Shown piece after piece: positions 18,678 to 26,365 of a stretch of 64,000 nucleotides of DNA. Source of the DNA: Candidatus Heimdallarchaeota archaeon (GTDB lineage Archaea > Asgardarchaeota > Heimdallarchaeia > Hodarchaeales > Hodarchaeaceae); NCBI GenBank assembly GCA_020353515.1, contig CP070695.1, forward strand, positions 1,674,050-1,738,049, read 5' to 3'. The notes under the pieces are model-generated. The model was not told where the DNA came from. It worked only from the letters and a program-made list of their open reading frames with translations, and did no database searches. The stretch's first letter is position 1. Each line of letters starts with the position of its first letter. Both the position numbers and the translations under genes were made by a program.

Positions 18678-20612
18678 ATGAAAAAATCAAAACTACTAAG
18701 TTTAGTAGGTGCAATTGCTCTTCTGACGATTATCTCTGTCAGTAATGTCGGAGCAGTGACATCTCAAATCAAAACCACAGATAAATGGGCCACTGACTGG
18801 CGTCCTTATGGAACCTATGCAGATGAACTGTTATTTGTGGTTTTCACAGAAGGCGAGACCGCCCTAAAAATGTTAGCACTACAGAGCGGTGAAATCGTCG
18901 TAGACGATGAACGAATTCAATCAGATTACCTCGCTGCTCTTGTTCGAGATCCTAATATTGAGGTTACTTTTGCCCCAGGTTTAAGATATCGAGTAATTAC
19001 CTTAAACTGTGAGAAATTCCCCACTAACATCACAGGATACCGACGAGCGGTAGCTTTTGCTTATGACAAGTATAGAGCAAACATGGAAGCTATCGGAGGC
19101 GTTGGTTTACAATTAGACAGCTACATGCCATGGACTGCTACAGAATGGGAAGTCGAAAGCCAAATCGGGGGTGAATTCTATGACGCAGATTATGCTGCAG
19201 GTAATAGGTCGCTTGAGAAAGCTGGTTTTAGAGACTTAGATGGCGATGGTTGGCGTGAATACGATAAGAACAATAACAACGTGTGGGATGCAGGTGTGGA
19301 TATAGACGATAACGATCCTCTCCTTGCTATCGAGATGGGCGCCACCTCAGGTTATGATCCAGCTATTATCGCTGTTACAATCGCTGTTGAAGGCCTTGCA
19401 CAGATGGGTATGCGCGCTACAGTCGTTGAAAAGGACTTTGGACTCCTTCTAGACGAGCTCTTACTCGGGCAAGCCTCCTGTGCTTGCTGGACTGAAGGTA
19501 TCCCCAATATCAATACGATCAAACAAATGTACGACCGATTCCACAGAAGCGGAGCAGATTGGGACTATTATCGGTTCACAAACGAAACTATCGAGGAACA
19601 ACTTGAACTTATGGTGAATTCTACGACCACAGAAGATGTCAAGAAATACGGCCTCGAAGCCAGTAAACTGCTACTCTTTGAACAACCTCAGATTGTCGTC
19701 TATAACGACGCTATTGTTGAGGCCCGTCGTAATGACGTATGGGAAGGCTTCTTTGAACAAAAAGGTGCTGGATACTGCAATGGAGATAACCCTTGGGTTG
19801 GTGTTAAAGTCCGCCTACAAACTGGTGAACTGGGTGGAACACTCCGCTATGCATGTTCAGACAATCTCAACACTTTGAATGTCATGATGTTACAAACAGG
19901 TTACGAAGCTTTGGTTTACCAATATATCTGGGAAGGCTTATATAATGTCGAGCCAGAGACATGGGACATCATCCCTGGGTTAGCTTATGACTGGGAAGTT
20001 GAAACCACCACTGCAGACGCTGCTACTGGTATCCAAGACGGTGAGAAGTACACCTTCTACCTGTACGAAAACGAAACCTGGCATGATGGAGAAGACTTCA
20101 CCGCTGAAGACGTCAAGTTCACCTACGAGAACGTATGGAATTGGAGCTTGAACTACAATGTAGAAGCCGATTTTGTCTACAGAATTGATATGCCTGATGG
20201 TGCTGATGGACACGTTGTCGAAATGTATGTTAACCAGACAGGGTATTTCATGTGGGCTGAAGTTGCAGGCGCTACTATTGTCCCAGAGCATATCTGGAGC
20301 TCAGAGGCAGCACAAGAAAATGTTTCAGCATTTGTACCAACATCTGATGAAATGATCGGTACTGGCCCCTATAAGTGGAATCAACGTGTACCTGGTGAAT
20401 ACATCAGTCTCCTCCGCCATGGTGACTGGCGCTGGGATATTCGTGATGTACCTGAACCAGAAGAACCAACCACAGAACCAACAGAACCAACAGAAGCAAC
20501 AAAGACAAAAACAAAGACTAAAACAGATGAACCTGGGCCTGGATTTGAGCTTATTCCAGCATTCGCTGTATTTGTAACTGCTGCACTTTTCATCAGAAAG
20601 AGAAGAAAGTAA
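18678..20612 (+). CDS. Family 5 extracellular solute-binding protein, apparently circularly permuted, with PGF-type C-terminal anchor
   Basis: 644 residues. Signal peptide at 1-26. Blocks typical of the second half of family 5 binding proteins come first: ETALKMLALQSGEI (60-73), RYRVITLNCEKFP (103-115), YRRAVAFAYDK (121-131), LEKAGFRDLDGDGWRE (179-194). The blocks that normally open the protein come last: GGTLRYA (386-392), IWEGLYN (418-424), TWHDGEDFTAEDVKFTYENV (467-486), IVPEHIW (534-540), GTGPYKW (561-567). Hence the order is reversed around about residue 385. A Thr/Pro/Glu/Lys linker (590-617) leads to PGPGFELIPAF plus a helix and RKRRK, an archaeal sorting signal that tethers the protein to the membrane or lipid. 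It supplies substrate to the importer whose genes lie upstream. Base composition is richer in G+C than its neighbours, consistent with high expression. Confidence 0.9.
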   Translation: MKKSKLLSLVGAIALLTIISVSNVGAVTSQIKTTDKWATDWRPYGTYADELLFVVFTEGETALKMLALQSGEIVVDDERIQSDYLAALVRDPNIEVTFAPGLRYRVITLNCEKFPTNITGYRRAVAFAYDKYRANMEAIGGVGLQLDSYMPWTATEWEVESQIGGEFYDADYAAGNRSLEKAGFRDLDGDGWREYDKNNNNVWDAGVDIDDNDPLLAIEMGATSGYDPAIIAVTIAVEGLAQMGMRATVVEKDFGLLLDELLLGQASCACWTEGIPNINTIKQMYDRFHRSGADWDYYRFTNETIEEQLELMVNSTTTEDVKKYGLEASKLLLFEQPQIVVYNDAIVEARRNDVWEGFFEQKGAGYCNGDNPWVGVKVRLQTGELGGTLRYACSDNLNTLNVMMLQTGYEALVYQYIWEGLYNVEPETWDIIPGLAYDWEVETTTADAATGIQDGEKYTFYLYENETWHDGEDFTAEDVKFTYENVWNWSLNYNVEADFVYRIDMPDGADGHVVEMYVNQTGYFMWAEVAGATIVPEHIWSSEAAQENVSAFVPTSDEMIGTGPYKWNQRVPGEYISLLRHGDWRWDIRDVPEPEEPTTEPTEPTEATKTKTKTKTDEPGPGFELIPAFAVFVTAALFIRKRRK

Positions 20613-20633
20613 TCACTTTCCTCTAATTCTCTC

Positions 20634-20644
20634 TTTTTTTTTTT
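20634..20644 (+). terminator. Oligo-T transcription terminator after the binding-protein gene
   Basis: An uninterrupted run of 11 T begins 22 bases after the stop codon. U-rich tracts of this kind terminate archaeal transcription; no hairpin is needed. Confidence 0.6.
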
Positions 20645-20757
20645 ATTCAACTAGGGGAGTCTGGTCTTGTTTTTGGATTTACATTGGTCTTCAATAGTTG
20701 ACCACGTAGCGACATCTAAAAATAATCTCTCCCCACTAGTAGATGGGTGGGTGCTCT

Positions 20758-21492
20758 TTATTTGGGCAACTTTAAAGCCTTTAAGAAATCGTTGACCCAT
20801 TCAGTGAATGTGACCGTTTCTTTTAGAATACGATTAACAGTAATCTCATATTCTTCTGCTGCTGTTTCAGTTGGTATGATTAAAAAGGAGTCCTTATTTT
20901 CTATGGCTTGTAATCTCACCATAGGCTTGTCTACTTTAGAAGCATCATCTGCAGTCGCTAATTCGAGTTCTAGAAGAAATAAGAAATCCTTTGCTTTTAC
21001 ATCTTTAAACCCATATTTCTCCATATATTGTTCTGGTGATAAATCAAGAATTATACGACTCCATTCTGTTATCCAGTATTCATCCGTGAACCAATATTCT
21101 AAAAATTCTTTTTGACGGGCACGAATTTCACTCAAAACAACCATATAGCGAATCATTCCCTCTCTGACTCTCTTCATCAAATTAAGCCCAGGATAATCAT
21201 AAAGCTCATTTAGTTTTGCCCTTTCTTCGCTTAAAAGAACCATAATTTTAACAATTTCTTCTAATTCGTGTTCTGTATCAATGGGGACATAATTCGAGAC
21301 TTTTTCTAACCACTTAATTGTGTTGGACACTTCTTGTTCACTTACTTCTTTTCCCTTTGCTGCTTCTAATGTTCGTTGAACTATACTTTTATTACGAATA
21401 AGAAGCTCCTGTTCTTTTGTTGGTTTTTTTCCACGTCTTCCTAGTATTTTCTCAATATTGACAGTTATAAAGCGATCTTTTTGAAATTCCAC
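20758..21492 (-). CDS. Hypothetical cytoplasmic helical protein
   Basis: 244 residues, charged, no signal peptide or membrane helix. Residues 15-65 look like a basic helical segment (GRRGKKPTKEQ), the middle (75-160) is helical with many Glu and aromatic residues, and the C-terminal third contains a short beta-rich patch (MVRLQAIENKDSFLIIP) before a last helix. No family recognised. Monocistronic, convergent with the binding-protein gene. Coding is well supported by length and composition. Confidence 0.7.
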   Translation of the reverse strand: MEFQKDRFITVNIEKILGRRGKKPTKEQELLIRNKSIVQRTLEAAKGKEVSEQEVSNTIKWLEKVSNYVPIDTEHELEEIVKIMVLLSEERAKLNELYDYPGLNLMKRVREGMIRYMVVLSEIRARQKEFLEYWFTDEYWITEWSRIILDLSPEQYMEKYGFKDVKAKDFLFLLELELATADDASKVDKPMVRLQAIENKDSFLIIPTETAAEEYEITVNRILKETVTFTEWVNDFLKALKLPK

Positions 21493-21705
21493 TTTTCAAT
21501 TCACCCTATCTATTAATGTAAGTTTGAAGGTATACCAAATTAAGTAATTTTATAGTTTTTACTGTTTTACTCATTTGTTACGAATCTGCATAAAATATTT
21601 TTTATAGATGCTGGGTTCAATGGAAAATTCTAATAACAGTAACAAAAAGATATGACCATCTATTATTGCTTAATAGATTATCTGCATGAGAGTTGAAAGA
21701 TTAAC

Positions 21706-22653
21706 ATGACCCGAGTCATAGCAATAACTGGGGCAGCAGGGTATCTTGGTCAGCACTTAATTCAGTATTTAAATCGAGTATGCTCTGATATCGAGCTTTT
21801 TGTCGCGATAGATATACAAAAAATAGCATACTTCCCTGAAATTCCTCTTATCTCCTATAAAATTGATGTTAGAGACAACTTTTTTTCAGTTCTTGAAGAC
21901 CATGGAGTTACAGATCTGATTCATATGGCATGGATCCTTAATCCAATTCATAATGTGAAGAAAGCATACAAGATAGACGTCGAGGGGACAAAAAATGTAT
22001 TGAAAGAAGGGAGTAAAGCAAATGTCGATTATTTTCTTCACACATCCTCAACATTGGCGTATGGTGCTCATCCAGATAATCCCTATCCATTATCAGAGTC
22101 GGATCCGCTCAGAGGAAACCAAAAATTCCATTATTCGCACCATAAAGTCTTAGCAGAACAAGTTGTTGATGAATTTAGGACAAAAAACAACAATAATATG
22201 AAAATTGGTAAGATTCGACCCTCTGCTATATTATCCTATGACAGCGAGAATTTTGTTGCGAACATCCTTAGAGGAGGATGGCGGACATTCTTTTTAATGC
22301 CTTATCCAAATGAAGATACTCCAATTCAGTTTCTTCATTTGAAGGATGCGCTTGAAGGCTTTAGGTTCATGTTGGATCAAAGGTTAGAGGGAGTATATAA
22401 TGTATGTCCAAATACAGATGTATTGGTCGGTCAAATTCCAAGAATCTTAAACGGACGTGGAGTAAAGGTTCCCTTACGTTTATTAAAGGGACTTCTCTGG
22501 ATTCAATGGAAACTCCGTCTCTCACAAGCCCCTCCAGCTTATTTAGACTTTGTGGCTTATCCATTTGTGGCATCAAACCAAAAAGTAAAAAATCTGGGAT
22601 ATTCGCCAAAATATTCAACTGAAGAGGTTCTTCTATCCTTTAAAGGAAAATAA
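21706..22653 (+). CDS. NAD(P)-dependent epimerase/dehydratase of the extended SDR family
   Basis: 315 residues. Rossmann opening ITGAAGYLGQHL (7-18) carries the GxxGxxG cofactor motif; an acidic residue at the end of strand 2 (AIDIQK) suggests NAD preference. The catalytic Tyr and Lys appear as YSHHK (about 144-148), with the serine in HTSSTLAYG upstream. The C-terminal substrate domain contains FLHLKDAL, a usual SDR element. Family members epimerise or dehydrate nucleotide sugars; the exact substrate cannot be deduced. Single gene, convergent with the hydrolase that follows. Confidence 0.85.
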   Translation: MTRVIAITGAAGYLGQHLIQYLNRVCSDIELFVAIDIQKIAYFPEIPLISYKIDVRDNFFSVLEDHGVTDLIHMAWILNPIHNVKKAYKIDVEGTKNVLKEGSKANVDYFLHTSSTLAYGAHPDNPYPLSESDPLRGNQKFHYSHHKVLAEQVVDEFRTKNNNNMKIGKIRPSAILSYDSENFVANILRGGWRTFFLMPYPNEDTPIQFLHLKDALEGFRFMLDQRLEGVYNVCPNTDVLVGQIPRILNGRGVKVPLRLLKGLLWIQWKLRLSQAPPAYLDFVAYPFVASNQKVKNLGYSPKYSTEEVLLSFKGK

Positions 22654-22670
22654 ATGCATCGAAAGGAAAT

Positions 22671-23444
22671 TTATTCCAGTCCTTGAAAAAAATGAATTGT
22701 ACGAGAAAATAACTCTCCCTTGTACAAATCTTCATTCATAATTGGATGTGAGGCTCCTTCTACATACCATAATTTCTTTGTTGAAGACTTAATGGAATCA
22801 TAAATTATCTTCGCACTTTTGTATGACACTGCTTCATCAGCTGTGCCTTGGATAATGAAAGCAGGGCACGTTACCTTGTGTAGTGATTTTTTTACTTGCT
22901 TCAATCCTTCTAAAATTACCAACCCTAGTGATGTTGGAATCCAGTCATATCCTATCCAACCCTTTGCTTTTAGCTCAACTGGTGCAGGACTAGTATATTT
23001 TTCAGGGATAACCTTTTTAATTAATGGATCCTTGTTAATTATCGGTAAAAAGGATAATAAACGGTTTTTCACACTTATTGCAGCCGCCCAAGTCGTAATT
23101 GCAGTAACCTCCTTTTGTTCCGAAGCCAATAGCAAAGTTAAGATTCCTCCCATGGAATGACCAACAACGAAGATATTAACACAATTTTGGTGGAGTTGTT
23201 TGAATCCTTCTCGGGCATCGGTCATCCAGTCAGTAAATGACACGTCAAAAAGATCTTCTGGCCGTGTCCCGAACCCTTTTAACGCGGGAAGTAGTATAGT
23301 AGCTCCCGTTTCGGAATGAAGAAGGTGTGCGAATTCTTTCAGGTCCCATGTTGTGCCTCCGCCAGCACCGTGTAATAATAAATATCCAGTGTTTGATCCC
23401 TCTATAAAAAGAGGTTCAGCTCCGTCCAAATATTGTGCTGACAC
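22671..23444 (-). CDS. Alpha/beta hydrolase, carboxylesterase or monoacylglycerol lipase type
   Basis: 257 residues. Oxyanion region LLHGAGGG near 23-30, nucleophile elbow GHSMGG (Ser about 96), acid in GTADEAVS (Asp about 202) and histidine in GASHPIMNED (about 231) form a complete triad. A cap insertion of about 60 residues sits between the nucleophile and the acid. Resembles Est30-type carboxylesterases and monoglyceride lipases; cytoplasmic, no signal peptide. Starts 20 bp after the end of another alpha/beta hydrolase gene on the same strand, so the pair is probably an operon. Confidence 0.85.
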   Translation of the reverse strand: MSAQYLDGAEPLFIEGSNTGYLLLHGAGGGTTWDLKEFAHLLHSETGATILLPALKGFGTRPEDLFDVSFTDWMTDAREGFKQLHQNCVNIFVVGHSMGGILTLLLASEQKEVTAITTWAAAISVKNRLLSFLPIINKDPLIKKVIPEKYTSPAPVELKAKGWIGYDWIPTSLGLVILEGLKQVKKSLHKVTCPAFIIQGTADEAVSYKSAKIIYDSIKSSTKKLWYVEGASHPIMNEDLYKGELFSRTIHFFQGLE

Positions 23445-23464
23445 GTTTTAACCAACTCAGTCAG

Positions 23465-24319
23465 TTATTGTATCTTTTCTAAAATCCAATCTCCAACAGG
23501 TTGATGCCTATGAATTGCTGGGTAAATCTTAATCGCGTGTTTTGCTGATTCTATGAAATCTGGAATTGCTTTGATGACTTTTTTAATTGCAGAAGTGAAA
23601 GGATAGACCATATGATCACACGGAAATTCTTTTTGAGAGAAATTTTGAAGGGTTTTATATTCAAATTCTTCAAAAAGGGCACTATTCCGAGGTACAACCT
23701 TATCATAAGTACCAACAGCATTTAACCACAATAAGTTCGGATTTAATGGAGGCAGAGTGTTTAAGGATTGTAATAAATGACTAGTGTGAGTTAATTGAAA
23801 GAAACCAAGTCCTAAATCAGCTGCTAGAGGTTTATGATCCTCTGAAAGGAACTTTCTGAGAACATTCACAGTTTCTTCAATTCGTGAAATATCACCAGCC
23901 TCCACACCATGATTAGGAACAGTAAGTAAGGCAATTGCTCTAATCATTGATTCAATTTGTTTGAGAGGATATGGATGATCTACGTATGGACTCGTAAAAT
24001 ATCGAGAGATGATTCCCCCCATAGAATGAGAAATAATTAACACTGTCTCCCCTCGTTTTTTGTAGATGAAATCAACAGCTGTTAGGACATCTTCATGAGC
24101 TAAGGTTTTAATATTACCAGTAACAGCATTGCTCAAATTTAGAGTCCAACAGTCCATCTGCAGCGTCTTGTAATAATTGCCAAGCGAATCATCATAAGCA
24201 AACCAAACCTGGGCATTAGATCCAAACCCATGAATAAATAAAACAGGGGAACCTTTAGAATCAGGTGTTTTACGGTGAAGTTTGGCTAAACCTTGCTGTG
24301 TTTCAATTTCATAAATCAC
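23465..24319 (-). CDS. Alpha/beta hydrolase, lipase/esterase-like
   Basis: 284 residues from a GTG start. Oxyanion region FIHGFGSNAQVWF (29-41) and nucleophile elbow SHSMGG with a serine at about 98. The following AVPNHG-like stretch (LLTVPNHGVEAGD) is common in triacylglycerol-lipase and PGAP1-like hydrolases, where a short acyl ester is cut. The acid (in GTYDKVVPRNSA) and the histidine (in CDHMVYP) can be placed, so the enzyme is probably active. First gene of a two-gene unit with the hydrolase downstream. Substrate unknown; membrane lipid or ester remodelling is possible. Confidence 0.75.
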   Translation of the reverse strand: MIYEIETQQGLAKLHRKTPDSKGSPVLFIHGFGSNAQVWFAYDDSLGNYYKTLQMDCWTLNLSNAVTGNIKTLAHEDVLTAVDFIYKKRGETVLIISHSMGGIISRYFTSPYVDHPYPLKQIESMIRAIALLTVPNHGVEAGDISRIEETVNVLRKFLSEDHKPLAADLGLGFFQLTHTSHLLQSLNTLPPLNPNLLWLNAVGTYDKVVPRNSALFEEFEYKTLQNFSQKEFPCDHMVYPFTSAIKKVIKAIPDFIESAKHAIKIYPAIHRHQPVGDWILEKIQ

Positions 24320-24489
24320 TTGGGAAATTGTAATAATGAATCCCTCGATGCTTTGTTATTCATATATATGACATAATATCAATGAGTTTCAATATAAATT
24401 TTGCTCATGAATGATCATATACTGGGCAATGATAATGTTTTTAGTATTCTAAAAAGAAAATACGGTTTTTTAGAATTGTAGATAGGATT

Positions 24490-24654
24490 TTATCCAGATT
24501 GGGCTAAAAATTTCATGGTTTTTCGTGAAATAATAAACTCAGAGTGGCAAGTAGTGCATTTAAAAAGATTTGGAAGAGGTCCTACTTCAACTTTATGCAT
24601 AATACCATTTTCACAATCAGGACAGGCTATTACATCAGGAAACAAGTATATCAT
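24490..24654 (-). CDS. Small zinc ribbon protein, 54 residues
   Basis: An ATG at 24654 opens a 54-codon frame encoding two CxxC knuckles: CPDC (residues 11-14) and CTTC (33-36), 18 residues apart, separated by a short beta-rich segment, the layout of a rubredoxin-like or TFIIS-like zinc ribbon. The C-terminus is basic then hydrophobic. It fills an otherwise empty gap of about 400 bases between a hydrolase and the endonuclease V homologue, on the same strand as both. Function unknown; nucleic-acid or protein binding are usual for such ribbons. Confidence 0.65.
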   Translation of the reverse strand: MIYLFPDVIACPDCENGIMHKVEVGPLPNLFKCTTCHSEFIISRKTMKFLAQSG

Positions 24655-24726
24655 GTTATTCTTTGTTTAACCCATATATTAATATTCTGATATAAGCAAA
24701 AGTTCAAACAGATAGTGGAATTGAGA

Positions 24727-25377
24727 TCAAGTAGACCTCTTAAGAAGTATTTTGACAAGACGTAAAGGTTCAGGTAATTTATACACAATAAATGGCAAGA
24801 CTATATCGACAGCAGTTTGTAAGGATATTTTATGTCCCACTGAGAGGAATATTCCCTGTTTATTTGTAATTTTTTTAATGAAATAGGCAATAAGGTAGTC
24901 TTCATCAAATACTGGGAAAAAATCAAAATTAGGTTCCCCAAGATCGTGAGGTTGAGAAAAATCAGTGATACCATATAAGGAGCTTTTAGTGATCCCAATT
25001 GTAGGAATATCAAGGTCCACTCCGAGTTCACATGCAAGGCCATAATGTCTGGGATGTTGCTTTCCAGCTCCCTCAACCATTAGAACGTCGAAATTACTAA
25101 ATTTCCTAATAATTTGAAGAAGGGGTTGTTTGTTTCGTAAGCTTAGGAATGAACTAATATAGGGAGAGGAGGTCGTAGTTAATTTTCCTACTTGAGAGTC
25201 AAGCTGTGATCTTGATTTGAGATCGAAAAGAATCCCTCCTGCTCTTATCTTTTGTTGTATTTGGAGAACACTGACAGCTAATAACGTTTCGGGGTTTTTT
25301 ACGTAATCTTTCTCCTTAACAAGAGATGCTCGCTTGATTTGAAGAAGCTTCAACTGCTCAAGAGTAGGGTGTTGCAT
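24727..25377 (-). CDS. Endonuclease V homologue with replaced catalytic residues
   Basis: 216 residues from an ATG at 25377, chosen because GGGAGGT lies 6 bases upstream. The order of blocks is that of endonuclease V, which nicks DNA or RNA at deoxyinosine/inosine: PYISSFLSLR (72-81, normally PYxPGxLxxRE), VEGAGKQHPRHYGLA (101-115, normally DGxGxxHPRxxGxA), DIPTIGITKSSLYG (123-136), LSVGHKISLQTAV (178-190), LPEPLR (201-206). Of the four catalytic positions, the first Asp is Ser36, the Glu is Asn82 and the second Asp is Glu102; only His182 remains. The enzyme is therefore probably inactive as a metal-dependent nuclease, though it may still bind inosine-containing nucleic acid. Confidence 0.8.
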   Translation of the reverse strand: MQHPTLEQLKLLQIKRASLVKEKDYVKNPETLLAVSVLQIQQKIRAGGILFDLKSRSQLDSQVGKLTTTSSPYISSFLSLRNKQPLLQIIRKFSNFDVLMVEGAGKQHPRHYGLACELGVDLDIPTIGITKSSLYGITDFSQPHDLGEPNFDFFPVFDEDYLIAYFIKKITNKQGIFLSVGHKISLQTAVDIVLPFIVYKLPEPLRLVKILLKRST

Positions 25378-25515
25378 TCCAAAACCTCCCACATCTTTGG
25401 CACGAATACCTACCTTACCTAATAATTGTAATGACTTCTATTAGGATCTATGGATTAATAAAGCTTCGGAGGCCAGAAACAAAAATGAGAAAGAAAAAAG
25501 GGGAAAGGAAGGAGC

Positions 25516-25731
25516 TTACCATGAACAGTGATCTAAGATGGCGTCGTTAGGGCAAACACCGTCGCACGCGGCGCATTCTGAGCAATCACCGATATTTGGA
25601 ACAGTAACCTTCCCATCTACTATTTCATAAACATCCTCGGGACAGACGTCTACACATTCGCCTGCTCCGGTACACAAATCGAGGTCTATATCGACCCAAA
25701 GATCTCCATCTTCAAAACGTGTTTTTGCCAT
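25516..25731 (-). CDS. Ferredoxin with two Fe-S cluster sites, copy 1
   Basis: 71 residues, bacterial-type two-cluster ferredoxin carrying electrons for oxidoreductases in the cytoplasm. First motif C20-x5-C26-x3-C30-P lacks the usual second cysteine (Ala23 in its place); second motif C50-x2-C53-x2-C56-x3-C60-P is complete. Such a change usually gives a [3Fe-4S] plus [4Fe-4S] protein. A ninth-position style extra cysteine (C69 in the C-terminal HCSW) is shared with the neighbouring copy. Own promoter upstream at about 25805-25820. Highly acidic, as expected. Confidence 0.93.
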   Translation of the reverse strand: MAKTRFEDGDLWVDIDLDLCTGAGECVDVCPEDVYEIVDGKVTVPNIGDCSECAACDGVCPNDAILDHCSW

Positions 25732-25804
25732 TTCTTATATCTCCAATAGTCTTTATAAGATATTAAATGGATTTATCAGGACTAAAAACTGGCTAAAAAC
25801 CATA

Positions 25805-25820
25805 CAATAAATAACTTTTC
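25805..25820 (-). promoter_or_regulatory. Archaeal BRE/TATA promoter of ferredoxin copy 1
   Basis: On the minus strand this reads GAAAAGTTATTTATTG, a purine-rich BRE followed by an AT-rich TATA element, about 80 bases upstream of the ATG, implying a leader near 55 bases. Confidence 0.5.
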
Positions 25821-25914
25821 TTCTTGAGAGAGAAGTAAGTTATTAAGGTGAAAATGTTTAATTTAGTAATTCATTCTTTAAAAGGGGTTTAAGTTAAAGA
25901 AAAGATTAATTAAC

Positions 25915-26130
25915 TTACCATGAACAATGATTTAAAATTGCGTCGTTGGGACAAACCCCATCACACGCGGCACATTCTATACACGTCCCAATGTTCTCTG
26001 CGTTAGCTTTCCCTTCTATAATCTCATAACAATCTTCAGGACAGACGTCAACACATTCCCCCTCTGCTGTACATAAGTCGAGATCTATCTCAACCCATAA
26101 ATCACCATCAATATACTTCTCTGCTACCAT
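25915..26130 (-). CDS. Ferredoxin with two Fe-S cluster sites, copy 2
   Basis: 71 residues and about 70 percent identical by eye to the copy 180 bases downstream. First motif C20-x5-C26-x3-C30-P again lacks the second cysteine (Glu23 here), second motif C50-C53-C56-C60 is complete, and an additional Cys34 and the C-terminal HCSW cysteine (C69) are present. The two copies have separate promoters, so they may be regulated separately rather than as one message. Electron carrier for cytoplasmic oxidoreductases; partner not identifiable here. Confidence 0.93.
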   Translation of the reverse strand: MVAEKYIDGDLWVEIDLDLCTAEGECVDVCPEDCYEIIEGKANAENIGTCIECAACDGVCPNDAILNHCSW

Positions 26131-26194
26131 ATCAATTCCTACTTTGTGTTTTAAGATGTTTCGTGGATTTTTAGGGCGAATTTCTCTTCCTCTG

Positions 26195-26215
26195 CCTTAT
26201 AATATAAGCTTTTCT
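26195..26215 (-). promoter_or_regulatory. Archaeal BRE/TATA promoter of ferredoxin copy 2
   Basis: On the minus strand reads AAAAGCTTATATTATAAGG: a BRE (AAAAGC) followed by TTATATTATAA, a near-consensus archaeal TATA box, about 70 bases upstream of the ATG. Confidence 0.6.
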
Positions 26216-26365
26216 TCAGGAATTTCTTAACCTGAAAATATTTTTAGTTATTTAACTCTGAATATTAAGTTGGACTAGATTATTTTTTTAAATACACTTT
26301 AAATTGAAAACTAATTTAACTCAAATTTCAGAATGAATCGCAAAGGTTTAGAATGAGGAAAAAAA

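Noticed and set aside
20386..20577. Gln-rich frame overlapping the end of the binding-protein gene
   Set aside because: A shifted reading of the Thr/Pro/Glu/Lys linker repeats, not a gene.
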